Assembly (NCBI GenBank): GCA_024195265.1
Contig: JAJLRJ010000006.1
Coordinates: 13,276,139-13,340,138 of the forward strand
Length of the DNA: 64,000 nt
From: Dendrophyllia cribrosa
Lineage: Eukaryota > Cnidaria > Anthozoa > Scleractinia > Dendrophylliidae
Reading direction: 5' to 3'
How positions within the stretch are numbered: the first letter of the stretch is position 1; every line of letters starts with the position of its first letter. The notes under the pieces are model-generated. The model did not search any database, was not told where the DNA came from, and saw only the letters and a list, made by a program, of their open reading frames with translations. Of the stretch, positions 1 to 12,800 are shown piece by piece. The translations under genes and the position numbers were made by a program.

Positions 1-355
1 CTGTATTGTAAGATATATATAAAAGACGTAAACAATTCTCTGTGATTATAGCAAGACCCGGAATAAAACAGATAAAACATCCCAGGCTTATCGTGAACCG
101 AATGGGGATGTTAGAAATCTCTTTGGCCGTAAGAAGTGCTTCATTTTTGCTCATTATGTTATGCCTGCCGTTTATGAACTGAATAAATAGGGACAAAAGA
201 TCTTGACAGCTTATAATTGTCGAACTGAACATAATATGAACAAAGCCCTAAAATTGAAATAACGAAATGGTTCAGTCAAACGATTCAAACAAAAGCGAAT
301 AAACAATGCGCAAGGATAAAATTGTTGCTCAAAAATTCACAAGTATATAAATGAA

Positions 356-404
356 CCAGTCGTTTGAATGTCTATACATTATGTATAGACATTCAAACGA
401 CTGG
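356..404. repeat. Perfect 24-bp hairpin palindrome
   Basis: Arms 356-379 and 381-404 are exact reverse complements separated by one base, so the site could extrude as a cruciform. No gene is evident immediately around it. Confidence 0.9.
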
Positions 405-505
405 AACTGGTGAACATTGAACTAAACAACATGCCTCACACACGAAGAATAAAAGCTATCATTGTCTTCTCTCGATCGTTTCCTGTTATAAAAGTGTACT
501 GTTGA

Positions 506-746
506 TCAGCGTGGTAAACATTGGGTCCGTGGCGGCCGCTTCTCAGTTCTTGCTTTGCCATCGCCCGAGAACAGACGGCAGCACTTTAATGGGCCTTTCG
601 AATGAAGCTTGAAGATCGCCTGTGAAGCAGTATGTAGCGATGATTCATCCCAGTCCGGAACAATGCCATAAATCAAGAGCGCAAGCTTAGCGGCGTCAAG
701 TAATAAAATTGGATTGCAGTTCGTAGCAAGTTCAAAATTAGCTGTA
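506..746 (-). CDS. Possible terminal coding exon, unrecognised
   Basis: An open minus-strand frame runs from a plausible acceptor (ccgcag at about 747-752) to a TGA at 506. The roughly 80-residue translation has protein-like composition, with a leucine-rich stretch (ILLLDAAKLALLIYGIVPDW) followed by a basic tail. I do not recognise the family. No upstream exon is visible in the repeat-filled 750-1340 region, so it may equally be chance or a transposon remnant. The overlapping plus-strand frame 769-1203 consists mostly of repeat sequence and was not called. Confidence 0.2.
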
Positions 747-959
747 CTGCGGTAAATCTTCAAGCGTCGTGACAATTCCTCTGATCCTAAAGCAACTTAC
801 ACTTTCAGAACCAGACCATGTGGATATGTTTTCGAACTCTGCGGATGACCGCCGCTTCACATTTGTCGCGAGCCGCCGAACGCTTTTGCATTTGTTTCGC
901 AATGCCCAGCCAGAGCAGACAAATTTCACACTTTGCCGCCCCTCCCCCGTGTCCTTTAA

Positions 960-1205
960 TTGGAATCTCCCAGATTCTGGGAGACACGTGACCAGCCCCA
1001 ACCAGGGTCTCTCTCTCTCGCTCCAGGGGGCAGGAAGAAGAGAGACCCTGGGAACGAGGTTGGTTATTCTGGTGAGAAGCTGTTCTCTTGTGGACAAAAT
1101 CCTATGGTGTGACCATTCATATAAAACCTCTTCAGCAGTACTTTTGCATGGCACCATTTGTTTTCCAATATTTTTACAAAATGATATTTGGGATTTTTAT
1201 TGAAG
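960..1205. repeat. Dispersed repeats next to each other
   Basis: Bases 990-1065 hold an inverted-repeat element with ends like ccagggtctctct and agagagaccctggg. The accctgggaacgag motif recurs near 45110. Bases about 1085-1205 are a reverse-complement copy of the 88-bp unit found in tandem at 58.0-58.4 kb (shared blocks around cctatggtgtgaccatt and gcatggcaccatttgtt). Confidence 0.65.
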
Positions 1206-1349
1206 TTTGATGTTTGGCACTCTTGGGAGTTACAGTAAAGGGTTAAAACATTATAGAGTCTGTTGAACCCTTCTCATTTTTTAGTATTAAAATGAGCCCC
1301 TTTTTGTATGGTTTAAAACATATAAAGTCCATTACAGTGTGGAAGTTAC

Positions 1350-4300
1350 CTTTCATCCTCTTCAGCTTTTTTCCTGATTTCTTCAGCTAGCAGCCTCTGT
1401 CTCTCTCGTTCAGCTGCCTCTTCCACTTCCCTTTTTAATCTTTCTTCTTCCTCTCTTCTGAGTCTTTCGTTCTCTTCTTTTTCTTTCTGCTGTGCTTCCA
1501 TCCAGGGGCCTAACTCGTGTGAACATGTCCCTAGTAACGAACAAAACTTCTTCATGGCTTCTCTTGGCTGCATGCTTCCTAGACTCTCCCATGCTCTCCT
1601 GAATCATCCATGATCACAAAAGAAGAGTTAATGAATTAAATACATGTGTTATTCGAGAAATATCCATACCTCTACCACAGAGGGTTTTCTGGTTTGGCCT
1701 CCTCTTCTGTCCCCACCCTCTCCACAACCCCAACCACCCATCTTGAAATTCCAACTTATCTTCTTACTTTCCTTAAAAACTTTGGCTTTTGAGACACCCC
1801 TTCAGAATTTCCAGTAACCCTCCACAGGGAAGGTATGGATACATGTATTGTCTGGAACCACACAATCAACCAATAAACTTTCTTTACCTAGGATAATCGT
1901 TAATACACCTAGACACATAGCCAGCCGCGTGGGTTATGAATATCGTTGCTACCCACAAGGTAACCTACATGTAGTAGACCTACTGTAGTAAAGTTTGCTT
2001 CAACTTACAAAACATTACAAAACATAAAAGATAGACCTGGGTAGACACCAAAATTTGAAAAGAAGAATTATTTAGGTTACATTAACTGTACATCCAAAAA
2101 ATAATTTAGTAGCGTGCAGTAGACACATGTTCCCCAAAGGGAGCCTTTTTTTACCTTCTGTCATTGCCAATAACATCAAAATAACCAACATCTGGGTACT
2201 TCTCTGGATCATAAGGTCCACTAGAAATTTGCTTCCAATATGCTGTCAACTGAACTTTCTCATCATATGTTAGCTTTATTATCTGTTTTTCTGCAAAGAA
2301 AACATGTTTCAAGAAATCAACAAAAGTCGTTCATCCTGTTTGACAAGTTGCATTAATTAAAGGGACATTGTCCTGGCTGATATGTCGTGTTTTTATGATC
2401 ATGGCCAGGAGCTTGCCTTAAGGACGTTCATGCTAATTGTTTATGCTCCTCCTTACTGCGCACACAATTCATGTCGCAACGCCATGCTACGTCATGCATG
2501 AGTGCGTGCGCAGGAGAAGAAATCTAAGTACATAAAGGGTTGATAGCGGTTGCGTTAACTTTGCTTAGATTTAACTCGCTTGGATGGTCGGTGACCCCCA
2601 ATTTTTTTTTCATAGATAATTTTCTTTGCCTATTCTCTACAGATTGTGAAAAAATGAACAAAAAATCAATGTAGGAAGTTTAAATTTTTTTCCATTTTTC
2701 TACCCGCGCGCCATCAAATCCTGCCAACTTGCGGCTGTCAGAGTTTGCAAATGCTGTCGTTTAAAGATGAAGTTTACTTCAAGGAACGTCACCAGTTGAA
2801 TGAATTTGCTGAACAGACCTACATGTACTAGCATAAAATTTGGGAAAGAAAGTTGCATTTTAGAGATTCATTTGCAATATTTTTAGACATTGGGGTCACA
2901 TCCCATAAGGAAGGCCAAGTTTTCAAAATTAGGGTCGCCTTTCAGATAGCTTATCTCAGAAACGAAGTCGGTGACCCCCTCATTTTCTTGCATTTCTGAC
3001 ACGAGTAACTCATAACCTAGCTGTAGCAAAAGTTTTATAAAAAAAACAATGTTAGAAGATTTTCGCGCGCACTTAACCAATGAACAAATTTAGGTGGCTA
3101 CGACATCAAAATTTGTTACCATGGCAACGTCAAGAGGCCAAAAAGACCCCATTTTCAACCTTTTGAGGCTAATAACTTCAAAACTGCTCAGTGAAATTTT
3201 TTGATTTTTATATATTTTTGTCTGATAAACATAACAAACATTTGTGCCAATTTTGAAAAAAATCTGTACATAGGATTCAGAGATATGTCATTTTTACATA
3301 AATTTAAGGTAGCTCTGAACTCTACGTACAGAAGTTTTAAAAAAATTGTTCAAATGTTTCTCTTGCCAATTAAACAAAAATATATCAAAAACAACAACTT
3401 TCACCGTGTAGTTTATAAGTTATTAGCTTCAAATGGTCCAAAATAGCGTATTTTTTTTACCTCTTTTCATGTTGCCATGGCAACGAATGATGACATCATT
3501 TGGATACCACTTTGTTGACTGATAAAAGATTTACTGGTTTCAAGTAAAAGATTTTTAGCCACACCATCAAGCTAGCTGTAATGGAATGCAAAAGACGAGA
3601 GGGCTGAACAATATGGAGCCACCTTAAGTTTCCTTTATTCTCTTGAAAAATGAAGAAAAAATCGGTAAAAGTGATGACAGCAAAGAAATATTAACTAAAG
3701 AGACACACTAATGGATAAAATAAGTCAAACTTTTTCACAAATGGCAATTTGATTGACAGCCTGTGATCACAAAATTAAATTAGTATAAAGGACTGTAATC
3801 CACTTCCATCCTTGCAATCCTGCATTTTATCTCCAAACTACTCCTTTTGTTTTGCTCTAAATAATGTTTTTATCCAATTAAGTTCTATACATTTCATAAC
3901 TGTACAGCACAATTTAGTGAACATAGTCATTCTTAGATGAAGCTGTACATGTACATATCAATAATGTTAAAATGCCATATTAAAAAAAAAAGAACATTTA
4001 ATATCAGTGTCCTTCCAAAATACTGAAATTTTGCTTATCCAAGTTACATGTTACATTGCCAAATGCCACCAAATATACAAGTTAATTGGATAAAAAGATT
4101 CAAAAGTACAAAACAAAGTGAGTAGTTTGGAGATAATATTTAGTGCAGGATATTGCACACTTGGATGGAAGTGGACTACATCAAATTTGATTTTGTGACA
4201 GGTAGCCATAATCACAAAAACACAATATATAAGCCAGAACACTGTCCATATAAACACATTGCAAAGGAAACAAGTACTCTAACTTAACTCAATTGAAAGT

Positions 4301-6087
4301 ACAGAACTTGAAAGTACAGTGTATGTGTCAGAGTATAGTATGTACAGAGATACAGATTCATTTCAAATTCAAGTGCTCAGTTTATTTGGAGTTTGGCCGC
4401 AATTACTGAGAACGTACTGACTACTGACTCACATTAAAATTTATCCAATTGATAGCCTGTTAGCGGGCTTTTCTCTCCAAATGGGGAAGTTCCCAATTCC
4501 TCCCAATTAAACTACAAACATGTTTCTATTAATTTGTACAGTGGAAACTCCATGAGCGTTCACTGTTCTTAGATGTAAAAGACCCCTTATTTGTGGTTCA
4601 AGACCTCTCTTAGCTGGCCGAAAGAGGAAGTTCCCTCGTAGATTTAACTACAAACAACTACTCTTACATGTATTAAGAGAAAAGAGCCACATAAATTAAT
4701 GGTTTGAGAAGTCTCTTACATTGTAGGTGGCCGAAAGTGGAATTTCTCAATTCTCCTAGATTAACTGACTTGTTGCTGCGAAAATAGGGTAACTTCTCGA
4801 TATATCAACAACAAAATGAAATACGATAACACTTTGTTGTTTTTATCCATTGTTACGTTAATTTTTTTCTTTCGTGTTGAATCGTTTTATGGAATATTCA
4901 TAGGCTGCTAAGCCATTGATGTTGATACTGTATATCGAGAAAGGGACGAAAATACACTGTTGCTCTGCTAAAAAAAAAAAAACTGTACAAACAACTACTC
5001 TTACATGTAAGAGAAAAGAGCCACTTGGAAGTTCCCAATTCCTCCCAATCAAACTACAAACATGTTTCTATTACAGTGGAAACTCCATGAGCGACCACTG
5101 TTCATAGTATGATGTAAAAGACTCATTATTTGTGGTTCGAGACCTCTCTTAGCTGGCCGAAAGAGGAAGTTACCTTGTAGATTTAACTACAAACAACTGC
5201 TCATTACATGGCAAAGAGCCACTTAAATTCATGGATTGAGAATTCTCCTTTCCTAAATGAAAGGTGGTCGCTTATGGTACAGTAGGTACAACTCTATATT
5301 ACTAACTTTGAGTCAAGTAATGGTGGTTCTTACAAATTTTTTTTCCTCAGCCATTAAACATAAGTTTAAAAAAAAGTGAGCATAACTTTCATGTGGTACA
5401 GTTGATTTCCATTATGTAACAAAATCAAATTAGGGTTGTTGTTTTTTCTTGCAGCTTCAACTTGGATGCCGCTGGAAATTATACACGTTATAAGTGTACA
5501 TGTACGTCACGTTTTTATACCTAGAGACTTGGACTGAATTTATTGAAGCCAGCCAGAGTAAAAAAATATAAAGCACATCGCAAATAGACTTTTACGTCAA
5601 ACTAACTTTATACACGATCGACATTTTAAAAACCCAAGACATTTATCCCTTTGAGGCGACACCAAATTTAAACTGAGTGACAGCTAAACACGTAATCACA
5701 TTTTTCTGGACATCCAGAGTCACAGGCAAGTCCAAAGTGTAAACTTTCCGGAAAACTTACATATGAGCTTGCAGTTGTCGAGAATGTTTTTAACTAAATG
5801 CTACCAGAGAATTCCTCCTTATAAGTAGTTTAAATGAAACGGTATGAAGTATTTAAATCAATAATAAATCAAACAAACCCAGCTAAAGAATTCAAACTGT
5901 GGTCAAGCTTACCTTTATGGTAATACTGCAAGCACAGTTTGTAATATTCCGGTAACGAATATCCATAATTGTAAGGTTCTTCCTTTGCTTCTTTTTCTGG
6001 AGCTCCGATAGAGGTATTCTGATCTTCAGTAATTGTTAAATCGTGAGAATTCTCAGCAATTTCAGTATTGCGTTCAGCGTCCGCCAT
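1350..6087 (-). CDS. ACBD3: ACBD3/GCP60-like acyl-CoA-binding Golgi protein, 5' part
   Basis: Three minus-strand exons are visible: 5913-6087, 2155-2290 and 1350-1598. They join in phase (G|AA, AG|G) with GT-AG borders; the donor at 1349 shows that further exons lie left of the window. The start chosen at 6087 gives MADAERNTE; an in-frame ATG at 6174 would add 29 residues without obvious homology. After an acidic N-terminus comes an acyl-CoA-binding domain: YYKLCLQYYHKEK, LTYDEKVQLTAYWKQISSGP, PDVGYFDVIGNDRRRAW, ESLGSMQPREAMKKF. Then comes a highly charged Glu/Arg coiled coil (EEERLKREVEEAAERERQR). This order matches the Golgi adaptor ACBD3, whose C-terminal GOLD domain would be encoded off-window. 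In mammals ACBD3 binds giantin and PI4KB at the Golgi. Introns 1 and 2 are 3.6 kb and 0.6 kb. Identification by motif memory is strong. Confidence 0.88.
2860..3620. repeat. Dispersed repeat carrying X-box palindromes
   Basis: Lies within ACBD3 intron 1. Two near-identical palindromes, gttaccatggcaac (3115-3128) and gttgccatggcaac (3471-3484), sit in AT-rich sequence with no credible ORF. The same motif recurs at 49153-49166 and, one base changed, at 41698-41711, suggesting fragments of one repeat family. Confidence 0.55.
4484..5228. repeat. Diverged direct repeat of about 200 bp, two copies
   Basis: The block 4484-4690 recurs at about 5029-5228. It includes ggaagttcccaattcctccc, actccatgagcg, cctctcttagctggccgaaa and tagatttaactacaaacaac. 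Offset is about 545 bp. It lies in ACBD3 intron 1. Confidence 0.75.
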
Positions 6088-6680
6088 ATTGCCACGAGTA
6101 CGAACCAATAACATAGAATTGCGCATGTACAGATTTGGCAAGCGAGAACGGAACCGGAAATGGAAAATTAGCACAACAGTGAATTTTAATTAACCAGGAA
6201 AAAAAAAGAACAGGAATAATAGTGAAAGGACAATAAGAAGAGGTTCCGATTATACTCCTTATATGAGATATGAATAACTATTATGTGTTTATACACTTTT
6301 ATTAAAAAAGCATTTTAATTTTAGTTTCGATTTGCAAGTCCGGAGACACTTCTGGACGTCAGGATTTTTTGTCACGGTGTCACGGTACACTTTGAGCTCC
6401 AGATTTGTATAATTTGTCTTGGACTATTAGTTGTGTTATACCTCGCATTTAGGCCTCAAAGCATAAATTGTTTTACATCTAACAATTTTTCCTGCGGGAA
6501 ATCTATCGCCGTCTCTAGTCTATTGTCAACGCAAAGAGATTTGGAGAAAGCGTGACATTATTAATGTCACACTTGCGCAACAACCATGGCATGTCTGGCA
6601 TGGGATCCGGGAGTGGGGCGAACGGGGTGGACCTTATTTTGAATACGAGCTGAATGTTTCTGATTTCTAGGTATCTTAAC
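6088..6680. promoter_or_regulatory. Divergent promoter region, ACBD3 / trehalase
   Basis: About 590 bp separate the two outward-facing start codons. No firm TATA element was assigned. A short inverted repeat (attattaatgtcac, 6557-6570; companion copy imperfect) and the C-rich segment 6600-6630 are visible. A bidirectional promoter is inferred from geometry alone. Confidence 0.4.
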
Positions 6681-8465
6681 ATGGAGGTATCCAAGTGTTT
6701 GTTTTTCTTTGTACACCTAAGTTTGGCTTTAGATCTAGTGGCATCGCAGGCTGAAAAGCCAGCATGCAAAAGCGAGATCTTCTGTCGCGGCGACCTCCTA
6801 CGGACAGTTCAGATGGCTCGCATTTTCAACGATTCAAAAACGTTCGTCGACATGCGACTACAGAAAGACGAGGCAGCTGTGTTGCAAGCTTTCAGAGCTC
6901 TTTCAAACCTTACTAAAGAACAAGTCATCAAATTCGTTTCGGATAATTTTCACCCTGTGGGACACGATTTGGAGGAATGGTCCCCGCCCGACTGGGAAGA
7001 AAATCCCAAGATAATTGATCGCATAAAGGACGCTAATCTGAAGAATTTCGCATCTAAGCTCAATGGATTGTGGAAGAAACTCGGGAGGAAAATCAGCGAT
7101 GAAGCGCGACAAAATCCCAAACGATCGTCCCTGATTTTAGTCCCGAAACCGTTTATCGTTCCAGGCGGAAGATTTCGGGAGTTCTACTATTGGGACTCGT
7201 ACTGGGTTGTAAAAGGTTTGCTAATCTGCGGCATGAAGGACACAGTCAAAGGGATGATTGACAACTTCATCCAGTTGGTGAAAACTTACGGCTTCGTTCC
7301 GAACGGTGGACGAATTTACTACACGAATCGAAGTCAGCCACCATTTTTGATACCCATCGTAGATCTATACCTCAATCATACTGGCGATGTAGACTTTGTC
7401 AAGTCAATTCTAAATGACCTGGAGAAAGAGAACGAGTTCTGGAGGCAACGTCGTACTGTTGAAATCGAGATTCCGTCGGGTCGCAAGTACAACCTGTCGA
7501 TTTACGCCGCTGATATGGATACACCGAGACCCGAGTCTTACTATGAAGATGTTCACACAGCTAAAGAAGTGCCGGACAGTGCAAAACCGTCTCTGTATCA
7601 AGATATTGCTTCCGCGGCTGAAAGTGGCTGGGATTTCTCTACCCGATGGTATAACGTCACAAGTTCGGGGAAAGGGTCGTTGAGTAGCATGCGGACCCGT
7701 CAGATTGTGCCGACGGATTTGAACAGTGTTCTTTTCTACTGCGAAAAGCTTCTGGAGAAGTATTTTCGTCTTGTTGGAAACACGCAGAAGGCAGAGAGTT
7801 ACAAAGGGTACGCGGAAGCTCGCCGCCTCGCCATTGAAGCGGTTCTTTGGGACGAAGAAAGAGGGATATGGCTTGATTATGATCGTCAGTTGAAAAAGAA
7901 GCAGGAAGATTTTTATGCCGCAAGTGTTGTTCCCCTCTGGGCCGGAGTTCACCAGGGGGATGAGACCCAAGAGAACGTAGTGCTCCGTATGCTCAAGCGC
8001 AAGAAGGTTCTTGATTACCCCGGAGGATTCCCGACTTCCCTACTCGCATCCGGTCAGCAGTGGGATTTCCCAAACGCCTGGCCCCCTCTCCAGCATATGC
8101 TAATTGCAGGCTTTGCTCAGTCCAAGAGTGAAGACCTAAGGCAGGAAGCCCTTATCTTCGCCCAGAAGTGGATCATTACAAACTACAAGGCTTGGAGAAC
8201 AACGGGACACATGTTTGAGAAGTTCAACGTCAGTGTGCATGGCGCCCCAGGGGGAGGGGGTGAGTATGGGATTCAGGTCGGCTTTGGATGGACCAATGGA
8301 GTAGTACTGGATCTTTTACAGCGCTATCCAGACAAGTTGATGAGCGGAGAAGAGTCTGCTGCAAAGAGTACCGTCAAATCAGTGGTGATGGACAAAGGTT
8401 GTTTCCTAGACTTCGCCATTTTGATTTCCAGTATTCTTTTGAGCATTTTGCCATTTACATTCTAA
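6681..8465 (+). CDS. TREH: Trehalase (GH37), intronless, probably membrane-anchored
   Basis: A single open frame hydrolyses trehalose to two glucose by family assignment. The start at 6681 gives MEVSKCLFFFVHLSLALDLV, a good signal peptide; an in-frame ATG at 6654 would add nine residues in front of it. Trehalase signature 1, PGGRFREFYYWDSY, lies near residue 162 and signature 2, QWDFPNAWPP, near 459. A glycine-rich GGGGEYGIQVGFGWTNG lies near 523. The catalytic acid and base known from E. coli TreA have matching contexts: Asp in ESGWDFSTRW and Glu in HMFEKFNV. The frame ends in a hydrophobic tail (FAILISSILLSILPF), consistent with the GPI or transmembrane anchoring seen in animal trehalases. 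Length (594 aa) is normal. Absence of introns is notable beside spliced neighbours; either an old intronless gene or a retrocopy. No frameshift or stop was seen. Confidence 0.96.
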   Translation: MEVSKCLFFFVHLSLALDLVASQAEKPACKSEIFCRGDLLRTVQMARIFNDSKTFVDMRLQKDEAAVLQAFRALSNLTKEQVIKFVSDNFHPVGHDLEEWSPPDWEENPKIIDRIKDANLKNFASKLNGLWKKLGRKISDEARQNPKRSSLILVPKPFIVPGGRFREFYYWDSYWVVKGLLICGMKDTVKGMIDNFIQLVKTYGFVPNGGRIYYTNRSQPPFLIPIVDLYLNHTGDVDFVKSILNDLEKENEFWRQRRTVEIEIPSGRKYNLSIYAADMDTPRPESYYEDVHTAKEVPDSAKPSLYQDIASAAESGWDFSTRWYNVTSSGKGSLSSMRTRQIVPTDLNSVLFYCEKLLEKYFRLVGNTQKAESYKGYAEARRLAIEAVLWDEERGIWLDYDRQLKKKQEDFYAASVVPLWAGVHQGDETQENVVLRMLKRKKVLDYPGGFPTSLLASGQQWDFPNAWPPLQHMLIAGFAQSKSEDLRQEALIFAQKWIITNYKAWRTTGHMFEKFNVSVHGAPGGGGEYGIQVGFGWTNGVVLDLLQRYPDKLMSGEESAAKSTVKSVVMDKGCFLDFAILISSILLSILPFTF

Positions 8466-9845
8466 GATATAGCACAAAAAGAGGAGAGAGAAAAATGGCT
8501 TTAAACTTGCACTGTCTACTCGCGCGGGTAATCATCTTTTTTCTCTCCTTTGCGCAGCGGATGTGACTCACGCGAGTCACATTACGTTATGTTGTGAGAC
8601 AAGCTGTAAAAATATAGAAATGATACACAATAGTCTTTATTATATGATGGATAGCGAGGGGTGGTATTATATCAAATCAATATAATCGGTACACATTAGT
8701 CATAAACTATAAAAGATAGCTTTATTCACCATTTAAAATTTGGTTATATTTACACACGTCATTTCTATGATAAAAATATGTCTATACGCACGGGCGTGCG
8801 TATGTTGAGTTATAGATGCACGCTCGCGCTATTGAATTTATAGATTGGGCAAATTTCCTAGCTATGTTATAATATACATTGGAATCTACTTGTGCAACCA
8901 GCTCTCCTAAGCGACCACCTCTTTTAATACCCTGCAAAACAGTTCGTATTTTAGCGAGAATTTACCGATAAAAGATCAAACAAACAGTATTTAATGGCCG
9001 TTTGTTATTTTTATTTTAGTTTCATTGATTATAAAGCAAATAAGTCAGTTGTCAAACGTCGGTCGTGTTTTTTGACTGGTTGAGCCTTCCTTATTATTTG
9101 TTTTAAAATGAAGGTGATTACTACTGAGAAATGTGTTTTACTTATTTGCTTCGGTTCCGAACGGCAAAGAGGACCACTCATTGGGATAACAGGTCGGTAG
9201 TCTCCGTTTTTATTTATTTGTTTATTTATTCAAATTTCTCCACTGATACCACCCCACTCCCACCCCCACCCTCCTCCTCCCTCCAAAAAAAAAAAGGCCA
9301 CATAGGCAAAAAACACTCGCGCCCACTACCGGTCAAGCTATTGTCAACCGCGATTGTCGATGTACACCCGGAAAGGAGAGCTAATAAAGATTCTAATAAA
9401 GACTTGAATAATTAGGCCTCAAAGATTTAAGAAACATAATGGAAATACCAATTATTTTCGAGAACGCTTTAATTTCTTTACGACTCCTTTTATAATTCTT
9501 TTTTTATAGCTTAGAATTTTTTCCGTTCCTTGCGTACATGCGTTAGCCGAGTTTCCCGTAAAGCGTAACAGAAAAACCTTTTCCTAGACTCAGTGACTCG
9601 ATCTCTGTAATTCATTTTTTCCGAAGAACGTAACGCCTGTTACAACCCGGTTCTCAAGCTTCTTGGTCAGCGGGTCGTGATAGAAAAGCCCGCGGACTAC
9701 AGGTACGAGATTGCCCCAGAGTTAATCCTGGCGACCTCCCGCTGACCGAAAAGCCCGCGGACTCTGAGTACAAATTGGTTACAACCTCGTTCGAGAATGA
9801 GAGACACTGAGAACGAGGTTTCGTCTACAAAGAAAAGAACCTTTA
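8466..9845. other. Intergenic region, no gene seen
   Basis: AT-rich spacer between trehalase and NXPE gene 1. It contains a C-rich run near 9254-9286, an A-run at 9284-9295 and, near 9640-9830, a mosaic of repeated blocks (aaaagcccgcggact appears twice, around 9684 and 9748). ORFs here are short and unconvincing. Confidence 0.5.
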
Positions 9846-12800
9846 TTATGTTTGGAAAAATCTCTCCAATACGTCAGCCGCATGATTAAACACTATATCG
9901 CTGAAGTGCACGCCATCTAGGGTCCCTCCTGGATAGGAGCTTGAAACAGGGTACACATCCAGTACTATGAAGCCGGCCTTGCACATCGCCCAGTTGGCGT
10001 AAGCGTTGAAAAGCTGCACCCGCTGGAAAGAAGAAAAACGAAGAAAATATTTCAAACGTTATAAAGGCCACATGGCAAAATGGAAACTGGGAGTTGATAC
10101 ACAGAAAATTAATTTACGTTACAGAGTTAAGTAGCTGAGAAAACAATAACATGAAAAAAAGGATTTATTTGTTACAAGTTAAAATGAACTCATCGCGCAA
10201 ATTCGAAAATCAAAACTAATCAGAAGACAATCTAAACAATTGTGACTTGACTTGCCAGTGTTTTCCCGCGCTTAGAACTGGGTGCATTTTTCCCGCGCTT
10301 GGCGCCGGATGTATGTTTTGGCACGTTGCGCACCAGTTCCATGCTTTTCTGCGCTTGGCACCGGTTGCCTGTTTACCCTGTGGCTTAACCTGCATGGTAT
10401 GCCTGTGGCTTTACCTGTTCAGTGTGAAATCGCCTGAAGCATCCGCTGTACAGTTCCCTCTGATCATGGATTGCAGTGGTGCTTTTCCAAATGACAGTAC
10501 CGCGGTAATACCGCTTAAGCACGCTAATAAACCCATTGATTATCTTCTGATAATTGTAAAAACTCGCGCTCTTTAGCAGATGTACGCCGGCATTTAAAAC
10601 AAGCGCACTGTCCTGGTCCATGTCTGAGCGCGTAACCACGCCATGAAGCTCGTTAAGAATCCTGGGAATGTTGATGGGTTTCCTGCCAAACATCAAGTTC
10701 ATTTCGTCTTGGGCGGTCTGTGTTAGTACATACACCCATAGCATTGTGTGGTAACAGGCTCGAAACACCCGCCAGCAGAGAGGTCGTTTTAAAATGGACT
10801 GAAAAAAGTATCGGTTGAGAGAATCACCGTAAACCCATAATACACCGCGGCTCTGTAGATGGCCTGAACTTCTGAGGCCTACAGGAGGACCTAGTAAGAG
10901 GAATGATAAGATTTTCTTTTTCAGAGGCTTGCACTTTTCACATCAAATAACATTGATCTATCAGGCTAAGTGAATGCATTTTTAGATTCCTAGAAACGTT
11001 AACAAAATAATTCAATGAGATCTTTCTAAAACAATCCTGAATTTAACTGTAAATTCTCCCTCCTCTCCCCCTTAAAAAGACATACCTATCTGGTATGGTC
11101 GCCATTGCTCCCCCTCCCATGCGCCATATCCGTCCAACAGCAGATTGCATTTCTCTCGGCATGCTGCTTGGCTTACGGATTTAAAACCGTTAAGTTCTAA
11201 AGAACATAAATATGATTATAAAAGGTTAATAAACAGGGCGGAGCATCCCAGACATTGTGAACAAAAAAAACCCGGGCTTAAATTTGGACGCAATGAGAAC
11301 ATAAATCTAGAACTTAACGCCGATGAAAAACATTGAACGACGACTGTGCGACAATTTAACGACAATGGCACGAAGGAATAGCTCAACAATTTAGAAACCT
11401 TCACAACAAAATATTGCACAACGACAAAGATGAGATTTGTTACTGACAGTCGTCAACGGAGGTTGAACGTTAAGCGTCAAATGAACGATGGACACATGTT
11501 TTGTACCGAAACAACCGTCAAGGCTACACGACAGTGGAACGACGATTTGACAATAACAACGCAACGATTTCAGCACGATTGTGGCATGCTTGTTTAGGAC
11601 GATAGTCGATTACAATGGAGCGAAGACAACACGAAAAAAACAACGATTACACTGAAAACAACACGATGTCGCATGCTGTTTGATAACACAACGATACTAC
11701 AGCAGCCTGGCGATGAAATATAGCGCAACCTATCTGGGACTTGTACTTTATAGAGTGGGTTTTAATTAAGTATAAGAAAACCAGAACCAAATTTATTACT
11801 CTGACCAATCACAACAGACACATACAATCCGTTGAACCAATAAGAAATAGAAATAGCAAATACATGTAGTCCTCGCCAAGCGCGGGAAAAACGCGTGCAA
11901 GCAAGTCACGATTGGATTTAGTTTTACTTCTGATTGGTTGTGAAAATAGCGCGAAATTTTTTAGCCAACCACAAAATGTAACAATACAAAACCAAAGCAA
12001 AGATTTAGAAAAACAATTTATAATAAAAATAAGCGAAAAGAAACGACGTTTCAAAGTCAAAAGGTCACTGACGCTGAATACGCAGTCAGACTCAATTCGA
12101 GCTAAAGTATTTATTTAACATTCTTCAGCACCTGTACGTTCAATCCTTGTCGCCTTTGACCTAATTATGAATTCTATAACAAGTTTTGACGCTTTGAGTA
12201 CAGTAGTATAAATTAACTCCACTTGAACAGTGACCTTTTAACTTGAAAATGAAGCCAGGATGACTTCTTTTCGCCTATTTTTATTATAAAATCAATGTAA
12301 TCACGACATTACTTTCGCGCGCGACACTCAATTGAAAACTGCTCTATTACCACTTCTAATGAATCAAAGTGTTAACTCACCCTTAGTTAGCGTCCCTGAT
12401 GACGTAGGAACAGTAAACGTGATTTTGCCACCACCTAGAGGCTCCTGCAAGAAATCATGAGTTCTGTTACCCAGGCTCCCGTGAGGTTGAAATGAACCGT
12501 GGCGACAGCCTGGGGAGAGAGACAGCTTGAGATCAGGGAACAGGTGCTCAAGTGTTTCGCAATTCGGTTGCTTGGTAACGAAAATAGCCTTCTGTCTCTA
12601 GAAATTTACTCAAATTTAATCATGTGAAACTAGTAGCTTGCGTGCAAACATCTTACGTATCCTTACTTCCTTCATCAAAGATAACAGGAAACGACTGCGC
12701 AAGGCCTGTAAACAAGTAGCAGTACAGTTGCTTAGCAATTCGGCGTATAACACATGGTAGAGGTACCGTTATGATTCGATTTAGTGAGTGTTGTTTTAAG

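Noticed and set aside
7410..7970. 186-codon minus-strand frame
   Set aside because: Shadow of trehalase; no matching family and wrong composition.
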